Shown one piece after another: positions 24,613 to 33,442 of a stretch of DNA of 64,000 nt. This DNA comes from Pseudomonas cremoricolorata (GTDB lineage: Bacteria > Pseudomonadota > Gammaproteobacteria > Pseudomonadales > Pseudomonadaceae): positions 3,720,001 to 3,784,000 of the forward strand of contig NZ_CP009455.1 in NCBI RefSeq assembly GCF_000759535.1, given 5' to 3'. The notes under the pieces were generated by a model. The model saw only the letters and a list, made by a program, of their open reading frames with translations. It was not told the origin of the DNA and ran no database searches. Within the stretch, counting starts at the first letter, position 1. Each line of letters begins with the position of its first letter. The position numbers were made by a program, and so were the translations under genes.

Positions 24613-25536
24613 TCACGCCGGGGTGAGCGCTTCGCGCCAGGCGACGATCTGCTCCGAGGTCGCGGTGGCGCCGCCACAGACCACCACTAGCACGTTCTGC
24701 GCCTCGCCCAGGCGTTGGCCATCGTAGGCCAGCGCCAGCGCAGCGCCGCAGGCCGGCTCGACCAGCACGCGGTGATCGTGCAGGAAGCGCTCGCAGGCGC
24801 GCACCGCTTGCAGGTCAGTGACCAGATGGCTGCTCACCGGATGCTGACGAGCGCACACGAGCGCTTGCTCGGCCACGCGCTTGGCGCCCAGGGACGTGGC
24901 GATCGACTCGATCTGCTTCAGCTCGACCAACGTGTCGATCTGCAACGAGGCATTGAACGAGGCAGCCCCTTCGGTCTCCACCGCCAGCACCGGCACATGC
25001 TCCCAGCCATTGCGCTGCAGACCCTCCACCACACCGCTGAGCAAGCCCCCGCCGCCGACCGCCAGCACTACCGCGTCCGGCACCACGCCGGCTTTGGCGA
25101 CTTCGTCGACCAGGCTGGCGTGGCCGGTCCACAGCAACGGATCGTCGAAGGGATGAATGAACGCTGCGTCTTCACCGACCAGCGTCAGCGCCAGGGCGTT
25201 GGCTTCATGCCAACTGCTGCCGTGCACGATCACCTCGGCATCTTCCAGTGCCAGCAAGGTCTTGGCATGGGCGCTGGTGGTTTCCGGCACCACCACGGTC
25301 ACCGGCAGGCCGAGCTGGCGCCCGGCGTAGGCCACCGCCAGCCCGGCGTTGCCGCCGGACGACGACACGAAGCGCCGCGCACCGCGGGCGAAATGGCTTT
25401 CACAGGCGTGGCCGACACCACGCAGCTTGAACGAGCCGCTCGGTTGCAGCGCATCGAGTTTGAGCCAGATACGCCGGCCTGTGGCCTGCGAAAGGGGGCG
25501 GGATTCGAGCAGGGGGGTATTGATGTGCAGCGTCAT
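24613..25536 (-). CDS. PLP-dependent serine/threonine dehydratase-like enzyme
   Basis: The 307-residue protein is a fold-type II PLP enzyme. The Schiff-base lysine is in PSGSFKLRG, the phosphate and substrate loops are SSSGGNAGLAVAY and AVGGGGLLSGVVEG, and VVCGGATATS closes the cofactor site. This set is that of serine or threonine dehydratases, which release ammonia and yield pyruvate or 2-oxobutanoate. No regulatory ACT domain is present, so a catabolic role is likely. ATG 25536 is preferred; a TTG lies two codons upstream. The gene is followed closely by a convergent acetyltransferase gene. Confidence 0.85.
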   Translation of the reverse strand: MTLHINTPLLESRPLSQATGRRIWLKLDALQPSGSFKLRGVGHACESHFARGARRFVSSSGGNAGLAVAYAGRQLGLPVTVVVPETTSAHAKTLLALEDAEVIVHGSSWHEANALALTLVGEDAAFIHPFDDPLLWTGHASLVDEVAKAGVVPDAVVLAVGGGGLLSGVVEGLQRNGWEHVPVLAVETEGAASFNASLQIDTLVELKQIESIATSLGAKRVAEQALVCARQHPVSSHLVTDLQAVRACERFLHDHRVLVEPACGAALALAYDGQRLGEAQNVLVVVCGGATATSEQIVAWREALTPA

Positions 25537-25591
25537 CGACAAATTCCATGTAAAGGGCAGCTCTGGACCATAGCGCTGCCCGGCACAACAT

Positions 25592-27301
25592 TCAACGCGG
25601 GGTCAGCGGCGGGGTGCGTGGCGGAATCTGCCGGCGTTGGCCAGTGGCTTCGAAGGCGCACGCATAGCGCAGCAGCGCCGAGTCATCGTAGGCCTTGCCA
25701 GCGAAGGTCAGCCCCACCGGCATGCCGATGTCGGCCATCACTCCCATCGGCACCGTTACCGTCGGCACGCCAAGGTGGCGGATCGCCAGGTTGCCGTTGG
25801 CCACCCACACGCCGTTGCTCCAGGCGATATCGGCCGAGGCCGGATTGACGTCGGCGTCGGCCGGGCCGACATCGGCCACGGTGGGGAACAGCACGGCGTC
25901 CAGGCCAAGCCCCTGCATCCAGTCTTCCAGGTCTTGCTTGCGGGTCTGCTCCAGGCCGCGCAGGCCGGCTTCCAACGACTCGATCTGGTCCCAACGCTTG
26001 AGCCCACGTTTGGCCATGTTGACGTATTCGTCCATGCCCGCGGCGAGATCGTCTTCGCGATTGGGCAGGGTGCCGGGCTCGTGGGGGAAGATCAGCGCGC
26101 CGTCGACGTCGGCCAGGCGGTTGAGCGCCGGGTCGCCGTTGGCTTGCAGGAAATCATCGAAGGCCCAGCCCGACAGCTCCCACAGCTCGTCATGCAGGAA
26201 CGCCGGGCTGACGATGCCGCGGTTGTACACGGTGGGCGCGCCGGGGCGGTCGCCTTCGCAGTTGGACACCAGCGGGAAGTCGACCTCGATGACCTCGGCG
26301 CCGGCAGCTTCCAGCGCCTGGCGCGCCGCCTGCCAGAGTGCGATGACGCTGGCCCGGGTATGGATGCGCTGGCCGGTCGGGCCGCCAATACCGGGCTTGT
26401 CGGCAGTGCCGGCCAGTTCGTCGGCATTGATGTACATGCGCGGCACGCCGAAACGCTTGCCAGCCAAGGCCTCGGCGCCTGCGGCCAGCGCCGGGTAGGA
26501 GGGCGGACGGATACGGCTGGCGGGTGGAATGTCGACCCAGGGTTGCAGGCGCCACAGGTCGCCGCGTGGATTGGCGTCATCGGCCACCACGACATCGAGC
26601 ACCTCCAGCAGGTCGGCCATGCTCCGTGCATAAGGCACCACCACGTCCATGGTCGGCGTCAGCGGCCAGTTGCCACGCACCGAAATCACCCCACGTGAAG
26701 GCGTGTAGGCGCACAGGCCATTGTTCGAAGCAGGCCCGCGCCCGCTCGACCAGGTTTCCTCGGCCAGGCCGAAGGCGCTGAAACTGGCCGCCGTGGCGGT
26801 GCCCGCCCCGTTGGATGAACCAGAGGCAAACGGTGCGGTGAGATAGGCGGCGTTGTACGGGCTTTCGGCACGGCCATAGACGCCGCGCTGCATGCCGCCA
26901 TTGGCCATCGGCGGCATGTTGGTCTTGCCCAGGCAGATGGCGCCGGCGGCGCGCAGGCGCTCGACGGTGAAGGCGTCACGTTGCGCCACCAGATGCTCGA
27001 ATGCCGGGCTGCCGGAGGCGGCGGTCAGGCCCTTGACCAAATAGCTGTCCTTGGCCGTGTAAGGGATGCCGTCGAGTGGCCCGAGCGACTCGCCACGGGC
27101 GCGGCGGGCATCGGAGGCGGCGGCTTCGTTGAGTGCTTCAGGATTGCGCACCACCACGGCGTTGAGCGCCGTTGCAGTGCCTTGGCCATCGTAGGCTGCG
27201 ATACGCGCCAGATAGGCTTCGACCAGTTCAACCGCAGTGGTGCGGCCAGCCACCAGCGCTTCGCGCAGGGCAGCGATGGAAACCTCGGTTACCTCGATCA
27301 T
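25592..27301 (-). CDS. Amidase-signature hydrolase
   Basis: The 569-residue protein has the amidase signature family core: catalytic lysine in PYTAKDSYLV, the glycine/serine-rich ASGSSNGAGTATAAS with the two serines of the Ser-Ser-Lys triad, and GVISVRGNWPLTP. The C-terminal domain is long (VGLTFAGKAYDDSALLRYA matches the usual end). It would hydrolyse an amide; substrate unknown. It is larger than many family members because of an insert near residues 260-420. No signal peptide is seen, so it is cytoplasmic. It lies upstream of, and in the same direction as, the PLP enzyme gene, with a 55-base gap. Confidence 0.87.
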   Translation of the reverse strand: MIEVTEVSIAALREALVAGRTTAVELVEAYLARIAAYDGQGTATALNAVVVRNPEALNEAAASDARRARGESLGPLDGIPYTAKDSYLVKGLTAASGSPAFEHLVAQRDAFTVERLRAAGAICLGKTNMPPMANGGMQRGVYGRAESPYNAAYLTAPFASGSSNGAGTATAASFSAFGLAEETWSSGRGPASNNGLCAYTPSRGVISVRGNWPLTPTMDVVVPYARSMADLLEVLDVVVADDANPRGDLWRLQPWVDIPPASRIRPPSYPALAAGAEALAGKRFGVPRMYINADELAGTADKPGIGGPTGQRIHTRASVIALWQAARQALEAAGAEVIEVDFPLVSNCEGDRPGAPTVYNRGIVSPAFLHDELWELSGWAFDDFLQANGDPALNRLADVDGALIFPHEPGTLPNREDDLAAGMDEYVNMAKRGLKRWDQIESLEAGLRGLEQTRKQDLEDWMQGLGLDAVLFPTVADVGPADADVNPASADIAWSNGVWVANGNLAIRHLGVPTVTVPMGVMADIGMPVGLTFAGKAYDDSALLRYACAFEATGQRRQIPPRTPPLTPR

Positions 27302-27558
27302 GGGTTCACCAGACTGTACAGGAGGGACTAATGCCGCGAGTGTACAAGAAGCCCCGGGGTGACGCAGTCGTGCGCGGCAGCAAGGCCTGCTTGCAGGCCG
27401 GCACGGAAACGGTGCGTTGCCTGGGTCAGGCCTGCTGCGCAGGCCTTCGCCACTGAAGTCGCTCGTACAGGGGGTAGCGTAGGGCCTTGGTTTGCGGGAT
27501 ATCTGTAAGAGCGACTGGCCGGCAGTGCAGTTCGAGGTTCAGCTCGGCTCTGTTGAGG

Positions 27559-28224
27559 TCAGGCCGGTCCTTCCTCGAGCGCGCGGGTCAGGCTTTCGAG
27601 CAGACCGCGTTCGACCTCTGTGAGTTGGTCGACGATACGGTTGCTGGCCACGCGGAACTGCTCGGAGTTGAGTTCGACGCGCTGCGGCAGGCCAGCATCG
27701 TCGAGCAACGACTCGCCCAGGGCTGCCTCTAGCGTGGTACGGACTGACGCAGGCAGCTGTCGGACGGGCTCGGCCCCAGGGTCCAGGCAGTCATCCAGAT
27801 AGTCCAGGCCGCTGCGCCAGAAATCGGCCAGCGCTTCGAACTGACTGGCGTACGACCTGCGCAGGGTGCGCTGCCAGTGTGGCTGCTCGATCATCCACCC
27901 ACGTGATGCGGCCAGATCCTGGTCGATCCGGCGTACCTCCTCGGCGACGTTGCGGCGGATCTGATCGTTGAGATAAGCCACTTGCTCGTACAGCATGTCG
28001 ACGCTGGGTTCCGGGTAGTTCAGCCTCTCGGCCAGCGCCTGGCGCAATGCCAGGCGTATTTCGATGTCGTCGACCAACCCGTCGAGCAACAGTGCGTCGG
28101 GCACGGCCTGCGGATCGTCCAGCGGATCGAGGTCAGGCAGGTTGGCCTCATCCCCCGTGACTTCAGCGTCCTGCAGGGCCGCTTTGCGCAGGCCGCGGCG
28201 CCAGGCGATACGCTCGGCTAGCAC
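27559..28224 (-). pseudogene. C-terminal NEL-domain fragment of the broken effector gene
   Basis: This 221-residue frame is in the same reading frame as the large gene at 28246-32427, separated only by a TAG (28246-28248) and seven codons. It carries the helical back half of a NEL domain (DDIEIRLALRQALAERLNYP, MLYEQVAYLNDQIRRNVAEE, WQRTLRRSYASQFEALADFW). It begins at a GTG with a weak AGG ahead, so translation restart is possible but unproven. Read through the TAG, the whole protein would be 1622 residues. It is best seen as the severed 3' part of one gene. Confidence 0.75.
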
Positions 28225-28245
28225 GTTGACCTGTTCGCGCCGGTA

Positions 28246-31200
28246 CTACTGTCGATACAGACGCCATTGCTGGCTCAACGGCTCGCCGCTCAGAGCGATG
28301 TCGTGGGTCAGCAGACGCACCTCCAGGGCGCTGAAGGCGTCGCTACCGGCATCGCCGCAGGTGATGGGAAAGGCCTGGGCTTCGGCGTTCAGTTCTTCCA
28401 GCAGGGCTGCATCGCCATGAGCGCGCTCCAGCAGCGTCCACACCTGCTGGCGCAGCTTGGCCGGGTGTTGGCGGGCTTCGGCCGAGCGGCTGAGCAACTC
28501 CAGGACCTGGGCCAAAGGACGATTGGCGTCCTCTTCGAACAGATCGGCCCAAATGCCCTCCTGGGCGGCACTGGCCGTGCCGCGCCAGACCATCTGCCAG
28601 TCCGGCAGATCGGCCGGGTGTTCGAAGACTTGCACGCCGGCGCGGAACAGTCGCGCCCGCAGCGGACCTTCCAGACCGTTGTAGTTCAGGCGCAGGTGCC
28701 GACCTGGCACGCGCGCCTGTAAATCGCGGCCAAACGGCGTGTCGAGCAACAGGTCGAGCTCGGGCACTTGATGAATGCGGTTGAGCGACAGATCGATCGC
28801 GCGCAGTTGATACTGCGGCTGGCTCATGAGCACGTGCAGCCCTTCGGGAATCGCCTGCAAACCGCAATTGGCCATGGACAGATGACGCAATCGAGCCATG
28901 TAGCGCACATTCGGTACCCTCTGCAGCGGATTGAAGTCCAGGCGCAGCAACTGCGGATGAATTACCCGCTCGAAGCGCTCGGCCTGGGCGGCGCTGAACG
29001 TCAGGCCGTTGCTGCCCAGGTCAAGGCTGTTCAACGGCAGCTCGGCGAGTACATCGATCGTCGCCTCGTTAAGCACCAGACGGTTGCGGCTCAGGTTCAG
29101 TGCGCGCAGACGGCGCAAGCTGCGCAGGCTCTGCAAGGCTGACTCGGGAAGCACCGAGAGCCCGTTGCTCGCCAGGTTGAGATCGAGCAACTGTGGCGCT
29201 GCGCGCAGCGCAGTGAACAAAGGACCGGCAGGCAGACCGTAATTTTCCACGATGCGCAACTGCTCAAGGTTGGGGAAGCATTCGAGAAAACTGGCATCGA
29301 GTTGCTGCAGGCCTAGCCCCTCCAGGGCCAGCACGCGCACGTGGGGAAAGCGTGCGGTAAGGGCTGGCAAGCGCGGCAGCAGCAGGCGATCGAGCATGAG
29401 CACACTTGGCTGTTCTCCTATTTGCCGCCAATTGCGGTTGATTAGCTCGGCGCAGCGCAGACGCTCTTCCTGAATACCGTCGCTGGGGGCGCTCGCTACC
29501 CATTCGAACAGGTCATGGACCATTTGTGCGTGTTCGCTTTCCAGTGCGCGCAGCACCTCGACCAAGTCGCCGCGCTGGGCCAGGCGCGCTTGCAGTTCGC
29601 CAATCTGGGCGTCGTCCAGTGAGGGATAGAGTGCCTGCAGCCGACGCATCGCCGCTACCCGCAAGCGCCGCGGAACACCACGCCCGCTCAGTGGATAGCC
29701 GATGCGTCCATGACTGTACCCCAGCGGCGAACGATAGCCAGGCTTGAGCGGTTGCTGGCCGATCAGCTCGGCGCACAGCTCACGCTCGATGACTGCCCGG
29801 CGCCATAACGCAGCGCCGGCAAGCCCTGGCTCACGGGCTTGCAAACCTTCGATGATGAGACTGGTATCGGCATTGGCCAGCGTGGCTTGGTACAGGCCAA
29901 GCAGGGCGCGGTCCAGGCGCACCTGTGCCTGTAGCTCACGCGCCTCTTCGAGCACGCGCAGCGGTATGCGCCCGCCTGCCAGCATTCGTTCGGTCTCGCT
30001 CAGACTGGCGCCCCGTACGATGGCCCGCACGGCCGCGTTTGGCAGTCCCGGAAACTGGCTGGCCAGACGCTGGCCGGCGGCGTCCAGCGGCGCTTCGCCG
30101 GCCGCATACAGACGTTGCTGCAGGGCGCTGTACTGGTTGCGCAGGCTGTCAGCCAGGCGTCGTTGCAAAGCTTGCGGGCGCTGGTCGGCAGGGACCGCTT
30201 CAACCTCCAGCACCTGTGGCTCTTCCATTTGCGCAAGCACCACCTCGGCCAGCCGACCGGCTTCGAGCTCGGCGCGGCTGACTTGGATCAGGCGGTCGCC
30301 AGGTTCGCGCGGCAAGCGCCCGTACAGCACCGAGTCTCCGGCGCGCTCGCTGCCCTGGAATACCTCCAGCAGGTGATCTTCCGGCCAGCCAGGCAGTTGC
30401 ACCAGTGAAGGCGCGGCGAAGTTGTCGCCAGCCGGCAGCGGCTGACCGTGTTCGATACGTTGAATGATGTGCTCTACGCGCTGGTCGGCCTCGAGCCGGG
30501 CAAGGCCGTCGCTCAGGCGTGCTGGCATGGGCTGGTTGTTCAGGTGCAGTTCTTGCAAGCGCTCACCAGGCAGCCCGGTGGCCTCCCAGGCGGCATTTAC
30601 TGCGGCGTCGTCCAGCGTGGGGTAGGGCTCGCCAAAACGACGTAGCAAGGTGGCTGTGTCCCAGTCCAGCGGCGATTCCAGGGCCAGTCGCCAGGCACCT
30701 GCGCCGTTGTGTTGCAGCGCTGGCGCGTACGCCTGCGGGTCGCGCGGATGACGCAGGTGCCAGGTACCGTCTTCGGCCTGGAACTGCTCGTATAGCTGGC
30801 CGTCGATGCGAACCAGCACGCGCTCCCCGACGCTGAATTGCCCCAGCCCATTGGCTTGGGCACCGTCGGGCAGACTGATGTCGCTGGCGTAGCCGGCCAG
30901 ACTCGGTTGCCACAGCCGTTCGCCGTCGGCCACGCGGATGCTGCGCAGCGCATCGACGAAGCCCGAGCCCTGCAACACCACCCCGCCAGCCACCACGCCA
31001 CCGGTGACCACCACGTTGAGCACGATCGATTCGAGTTGCGCCATGGCCGTCGCGTTGTCGCCGGCTTCCCAGGCCGAAATGCCCTCGAACACGCTGCCGG
31101 TGATCTGCGCCGCGCCGATGGCCAGCATCACGGGATTGAGGGCCGGCACGCACAGGGCAGCGATGTTGAGCACGGTCATGCCAATGTCGAACCAGTACTC

Positions 31201-32427
31201 GAGGGTTTTCAGGCGCCGGGCCTGGTCGACGTCGGCGGTGGGCACGGCGATGTGCCGTGCATCGCCCTTCAGGCGGATGAGGTGTTTACGTTCGAGTGTG
31301 TCCCACACCGGGAACGGCAGAACATGCTCGCTGCTGTCCAGGTGCACGCTGTGACGGGCCACCAGCGGTTGCTCGACCTGGCCGGCGTTTTCATACAGCG
31401 CATGCTTGAGATCGCGCATCAGCTCGGCCTGTAGCGCTTGTGGCGCCATGGCTACCAGGCGCTGGCGGAACGCCGGCTCGAGCAAGGCGCTGCGCAGGTG
31501 GGCGTAGGCCTGCGACAGCGACGCGAACTCGCGCAGTGGGTCGGCTTCATGGGGCAGGTAAAGCACCACTGATCCGTCATCGTCGGCGCCGGTGCGGGCG
31601 ATCAGCAGCAGTTCGTGGATCGGCGCGCCGAACAGCGAGATCTGCCAGCAGCGCAGCGCGCGCGCGGCAGGGACGTCGTTGCACAGGCCGTGCAGGGCGA
31701 AGGACCAACTGCCGCTGATCAGTGCCTTGAGTGCGGCGACGCGCACCTGCACCCGAAACTCATCCTTACGGGCCTGCACCGCCGTGGCATGAATCGCCTG
31801 GGCGTTGTCGCCTTCGCACACCGCTTGCAGGTGCTCCTGGTAGCGCTGACCCAGATCGAGTGCGCGGCACTGCTTGATGAAGGCCGACAGGCTCAGGTCA
31901 GGCAGACGCTGAATATCGTTACGGCTGGCTTGCAGGCCGCTGAGACGGGTGGTGTCCTCGATGCCTTCGAAATTGTGCAAGGCGGCTTCGAGCAGGCTGC
32001 GCAGTTGTGGCTGGCCCTTGGCGACCACCGGCAGAGAATCGCTCGGCACGCCAGGCCCTGCCGGGGGCGTGCTGGGGCGCTGTACCTCGGTGCCCTGAAA
32101 ACGGTACTGGGCGGTCAATACCGATGCTTTGATGCCCAGCCCTTGTTGCAGCAGCGGCGCACAGAACGCGCTGATGCCTTGGAGCGGGGTCAGCAGGTGC
32201 GTCAGGCGGCTCAGGCTTGCACTGCGCCTCTCGACGGCACGGCGCAGACTTTCCTGGTCGAGGCTGGGCGCATCTCGGTACCACGCGTACTCAACGCCGT
32301 TCGAATCAACATAGGGTGCGCGCTGGGCGCCGGTGAGCAGTGGTACGGCGCTGGCCGGCAGGTGCGTGCTCCATTGCGGCAGGGTGCGCAGTATCTGGGC
32401 GTGATGCAGAGGGGATGAGTCAGGCAT
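28246..32427 (-). CDS. Very large LRR/NEL-type E3 ubiquitin-ligase effector, truncated by an in-frame TAG
   Basis: The 1393-residue product has a long N-terminal region of the DUF6543/dermonecrotic-toxin-like type, hydrophobic segments near residues 415-490 (VLNIAALCVPALNPVML, SIVLNVVVTGGVVAGGVVL), and leucine-rich repeats at roughly 1020-1260 (LLDLNLASNGLSVLP, LRALNLSRNRLVLN). A NEL domain begins after that; its presumed catalytic cysteine is Cys1357 in TCGDAGSDAFS. NEL proteins are bacterial E3 ubiquitin ligases delivered into eukaryotic cells. An amber codon 36 residues after the cysteine cuts off the rest of the domain (27559-28224). GGAG lies before the ATG. The delivery route is unknown; no secretion system is in the window. 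Whether a shortened form is active is doubtful. Confidence 0.82.
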   Translation of the reverse strand: MPDSSPLHHAQILRTLPQWSTHLPASAVPLLTGAQRAPYVDSNGVEYAWYRDAPSLDQESLRRAVERRSASLSRLTHLLTPLQGISAFCAPLLQQGLGIKASVLTAQYRFQGTEVQRPSTPPAGPGVPSDSLPVVAKGQPQLRSLLEAALHNFEGIEDTTRLSGLQASRNDIQRLPDLSLSAFIKQCRALDLGQRYQEHLQAVCEGDNAQAIHATAVQARKDEFRVQVRVAALKALISGSWSFALHGLCNDVPAARALRCWQISLFGAPIHELLLIARTGADDDGSVVLYLPHEADPLREFASLSQAYAHLRSALLEPAFRQRLVAMAPQALQAELMRDLKHALYENAGQVEQPLVARHSVHLDSSEHVLPFPVWDTLERKHLIRLKGDARHIAVPTADVDQARRLKTLEYWFDIGMTVLNIAALCVPALNPVMLAIGAAQITGSVFEGISAWEAGDNATAMAQLESIVLNVVVTGGVVAGGVVLQGSGFVDALRSIRVADGERLWQPSLAGYASDISLPDGAQANGLGQFSVGERVLVRIDGQLYEQFQAEDGTWHLRHPRDPQAYAPALQHNGAGAWRLALESPLDWDTATLLRRFGEPYPTLDDAAVNAAWEATGLPGERLQELHLNNQPMPARLSDGLARLEADQRVEHIIQRIEHGQPLPAGDNFAAPSLVQLPGWPEDHLLEVFQGSERAGDSVLYGRLPREPGDRLIQVSRAELEAGRLAEVVLAQMEEPQVLEVEAVPADQRPQALQRRLADSLRNQYSALQQRLYAAGEAPLDAAGQRLASQFPGLPNAAVRAIVRGASLSETERMLAGGRIPLRVLEEARELQAQVRLDRALLGLYQATLANADTSLIIEGLQAREPGLAGAALWRRAVIERELCAELIGQQPLKPGYRSPLGYSHGRIGYPLSGRGVPRRLRVAAMRRLQALYPSLDDAQIGELQARLAQRGDLVEVLRALESEHAQMVHDLFEWVASAPSDGIQEERLRCAELINRNWRQIGEQPSVLMLDRLLLPRLPALTARFPHVRVLALEGLGLQQLDASFLECFPNLEQLRIVENYGLPAGPLFTALRAAPQLLDLNLASNGLSVLPESALQSLRSLRRLRALNLSRNRLVLNEATIDVLAELPLNSLDLGSNGLTFSAAQAERFERVIHPQLLRLDFNPLQRVPNVRYMARLRHLSMANCGLQAIPEGLHVLMSQPQYQLRAIDLSLNRIHQVPELDLLLDTPFGRDLQARVPGRHLRLNYNGLEGPLRARLFRAGVQVFEHPADLPDWQMVWRGTASAAQEGIWADLFEEDANRPLAQVLELLSRSAEARQHPAKLRQQVWTLLERAHGDAALLEELNAEAQAFPITCGDAGSDAFSALEVRLLTHDIALSGEPLSQQWRLYRQ

Positions 32428-32521
32428 GGCGCGAATCTCCGGGAACGGTGGAGTCGCGATGAAACGTCACCCTCGGATTCGCCAGGCGGTATCCAGTCAA
32501 TACCCGCGCATGATCGTTTCT

Positions 32522-32788
32522 TCAGCCGCGCAGCAGATGCTCGATGCGCGTGCGCTCCCACTGGCTGAGCAGTTCGCAAGGATCGCTCCCCGCACGCGGC
32601 CAGTGCTCGCTGTCGGCGTGGGCGCCCTCGGCGGTCTGGCAGGCCAGACAACGCGCCAGACCGTGCTCGCCGAGCTCCAGGGTCAGTGACCACGCGTCGA
32701 TGTCGACCTGTACCCAGGCGTGCTCCAGACGCCGCTCGACCCGCAGTGCGTGAACACCCAGCGCGGCGTCGCGCAGGCGTTGATACAC
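32522..32788 (-). CDS. Small hypothetical protein (about 88 aa)
   Basis: The frame runs 33 bases beyond the end of the XRE regulator gene and ends at 32522. The product has VYQRLRDAALGVHALRVERR, VQVDIDAWSLTLELGEHGLARC and a C-terminal LLSQWERTRIEHLL, with a pair of cysteines (RCLAC). No domain is recognised. The only usable start in a good place is the GTG at 32788, which has a poor ribosome site, so the start may be wrong. Codon usage is as in neighbouring genes and the position after the regulator gene supports a genuine frame. Confidence 0.5.
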   Translation of the reverse strand: MYQRLRDAALGVHALRVERRLEHAWVQVDIDAWSLTLELGEHGLARCLACQTAEGAHADSEHWPRAGSDPCELLSQWERTRIEHLLRG

Positions 32789-32817
32789 CTCGCGGGCGCT
32801 GGGCGGTGGCGGGCGCT

Positions 32818-33363
32818 TCAGAAGTTGGCCGGGGTATTGGCGCTGATGATCTCGGCCTCGTCGGGGCCGACGTTCTTGAAGGTGTGGGGCAGGGTGGTGG
32901 GAATGTAGTAGCCGTCGCCTGCACTGAGCACGCTGACCTGGCCGTCGACCCACAGCTCCACGGTGCCGCGGGTGACCAGACCACACTCTTCGCCCTCGGC
33001 ATGCACGATCGGCTCGCCGGAATCGGCTCCCGGTGCGTACAGTTCGCGCAACATGCGCATCTGCCGGCCTTCGACACTGGCGCCGACCAGCAGCATGCGC
33101 AGACCGTTACGGCCAAGGTCGGGCTGTTCGGCGGCGCGGAAGACGAAACGCTCCTCTCGCGGCGGTTCGTCGAAGCTGAAGAATTCGGCCAACGACATGG
33201 GGATGCCTTCGAGCAGCTTTTTCAGCGAACTGACTGACGGGCTGACGCGATTCTGCTCGATCTGGGAAATGGTCGAGTTGGTCAGTCCGCTGCGGCGAGC
33301 CAGTTCACGTTGGGAAAGGTTGTTGCGTTCACGCACCAGTTTGAGTCGAGTCCCGGTGTCCAT
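32818..33363 (-). CDS. XRE-cupin transcriptional regulator (PuuR/PauR-like)
   Basis: The 181-residue protein has an N-terminal helix-turn-helix of the XRE type (RLKLVRERNNLSQRELARRS, then GLTNSTISQIEQNRVSP) and a C-terminal cupin (EGEECGLVTRGTVELWVDG, GDGYYIPTTLPHTFKNVG). The pattern MSLAEFFSF after LKKLLEGIP is typical of the putrescine/polyamine regulator group PuuR/PauR. It probably represses nearby or distant catabolic genes until a small ligand binds the cupin. ATG 33363 with AAGG ahead is chosen; an ATG at 33393 is also possible. The neighbouring MFS gene upstream is in the same direction. Confidence 0.85.
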   Translation of the reverse strand: MDTGTRLKLVRERNNLSQRELARRSGLTNSTISQIEQNRVSPSVSSLKKLLEGIPMSLAEFFSFDEPPREERFVFRAAEQPDLGRNGLRMLLVGASVEGRQMRMLRELYAPGADSGEPIVHAEGEECGLVTRGTVELWVDGQVSVLSAGDGYYIPTTLPHTFKNVGPDEAEIISANTPANF

Positions 33364-33442
33364 AGCCGCCTTGTTGTCAGAGGTGTCATTCATGAAGGGC
33401 GAAACATTAAAACACACTCTCACAGGCGGCGCGCTGCGCGTC

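Noticed and set aside
28225..28248. Frameshift as the cause of the split effector gene
   Set aside because: The upstream and downstream parts are in the same frame; only the TAG separates them, so a frameshift is not needed.
32788..32986. N-terminal extension of the small gene at 32522
   Set aside because: The extension lies inside the XRE regulator gene in another frame and reads as low-complexity Arg/His sequence.
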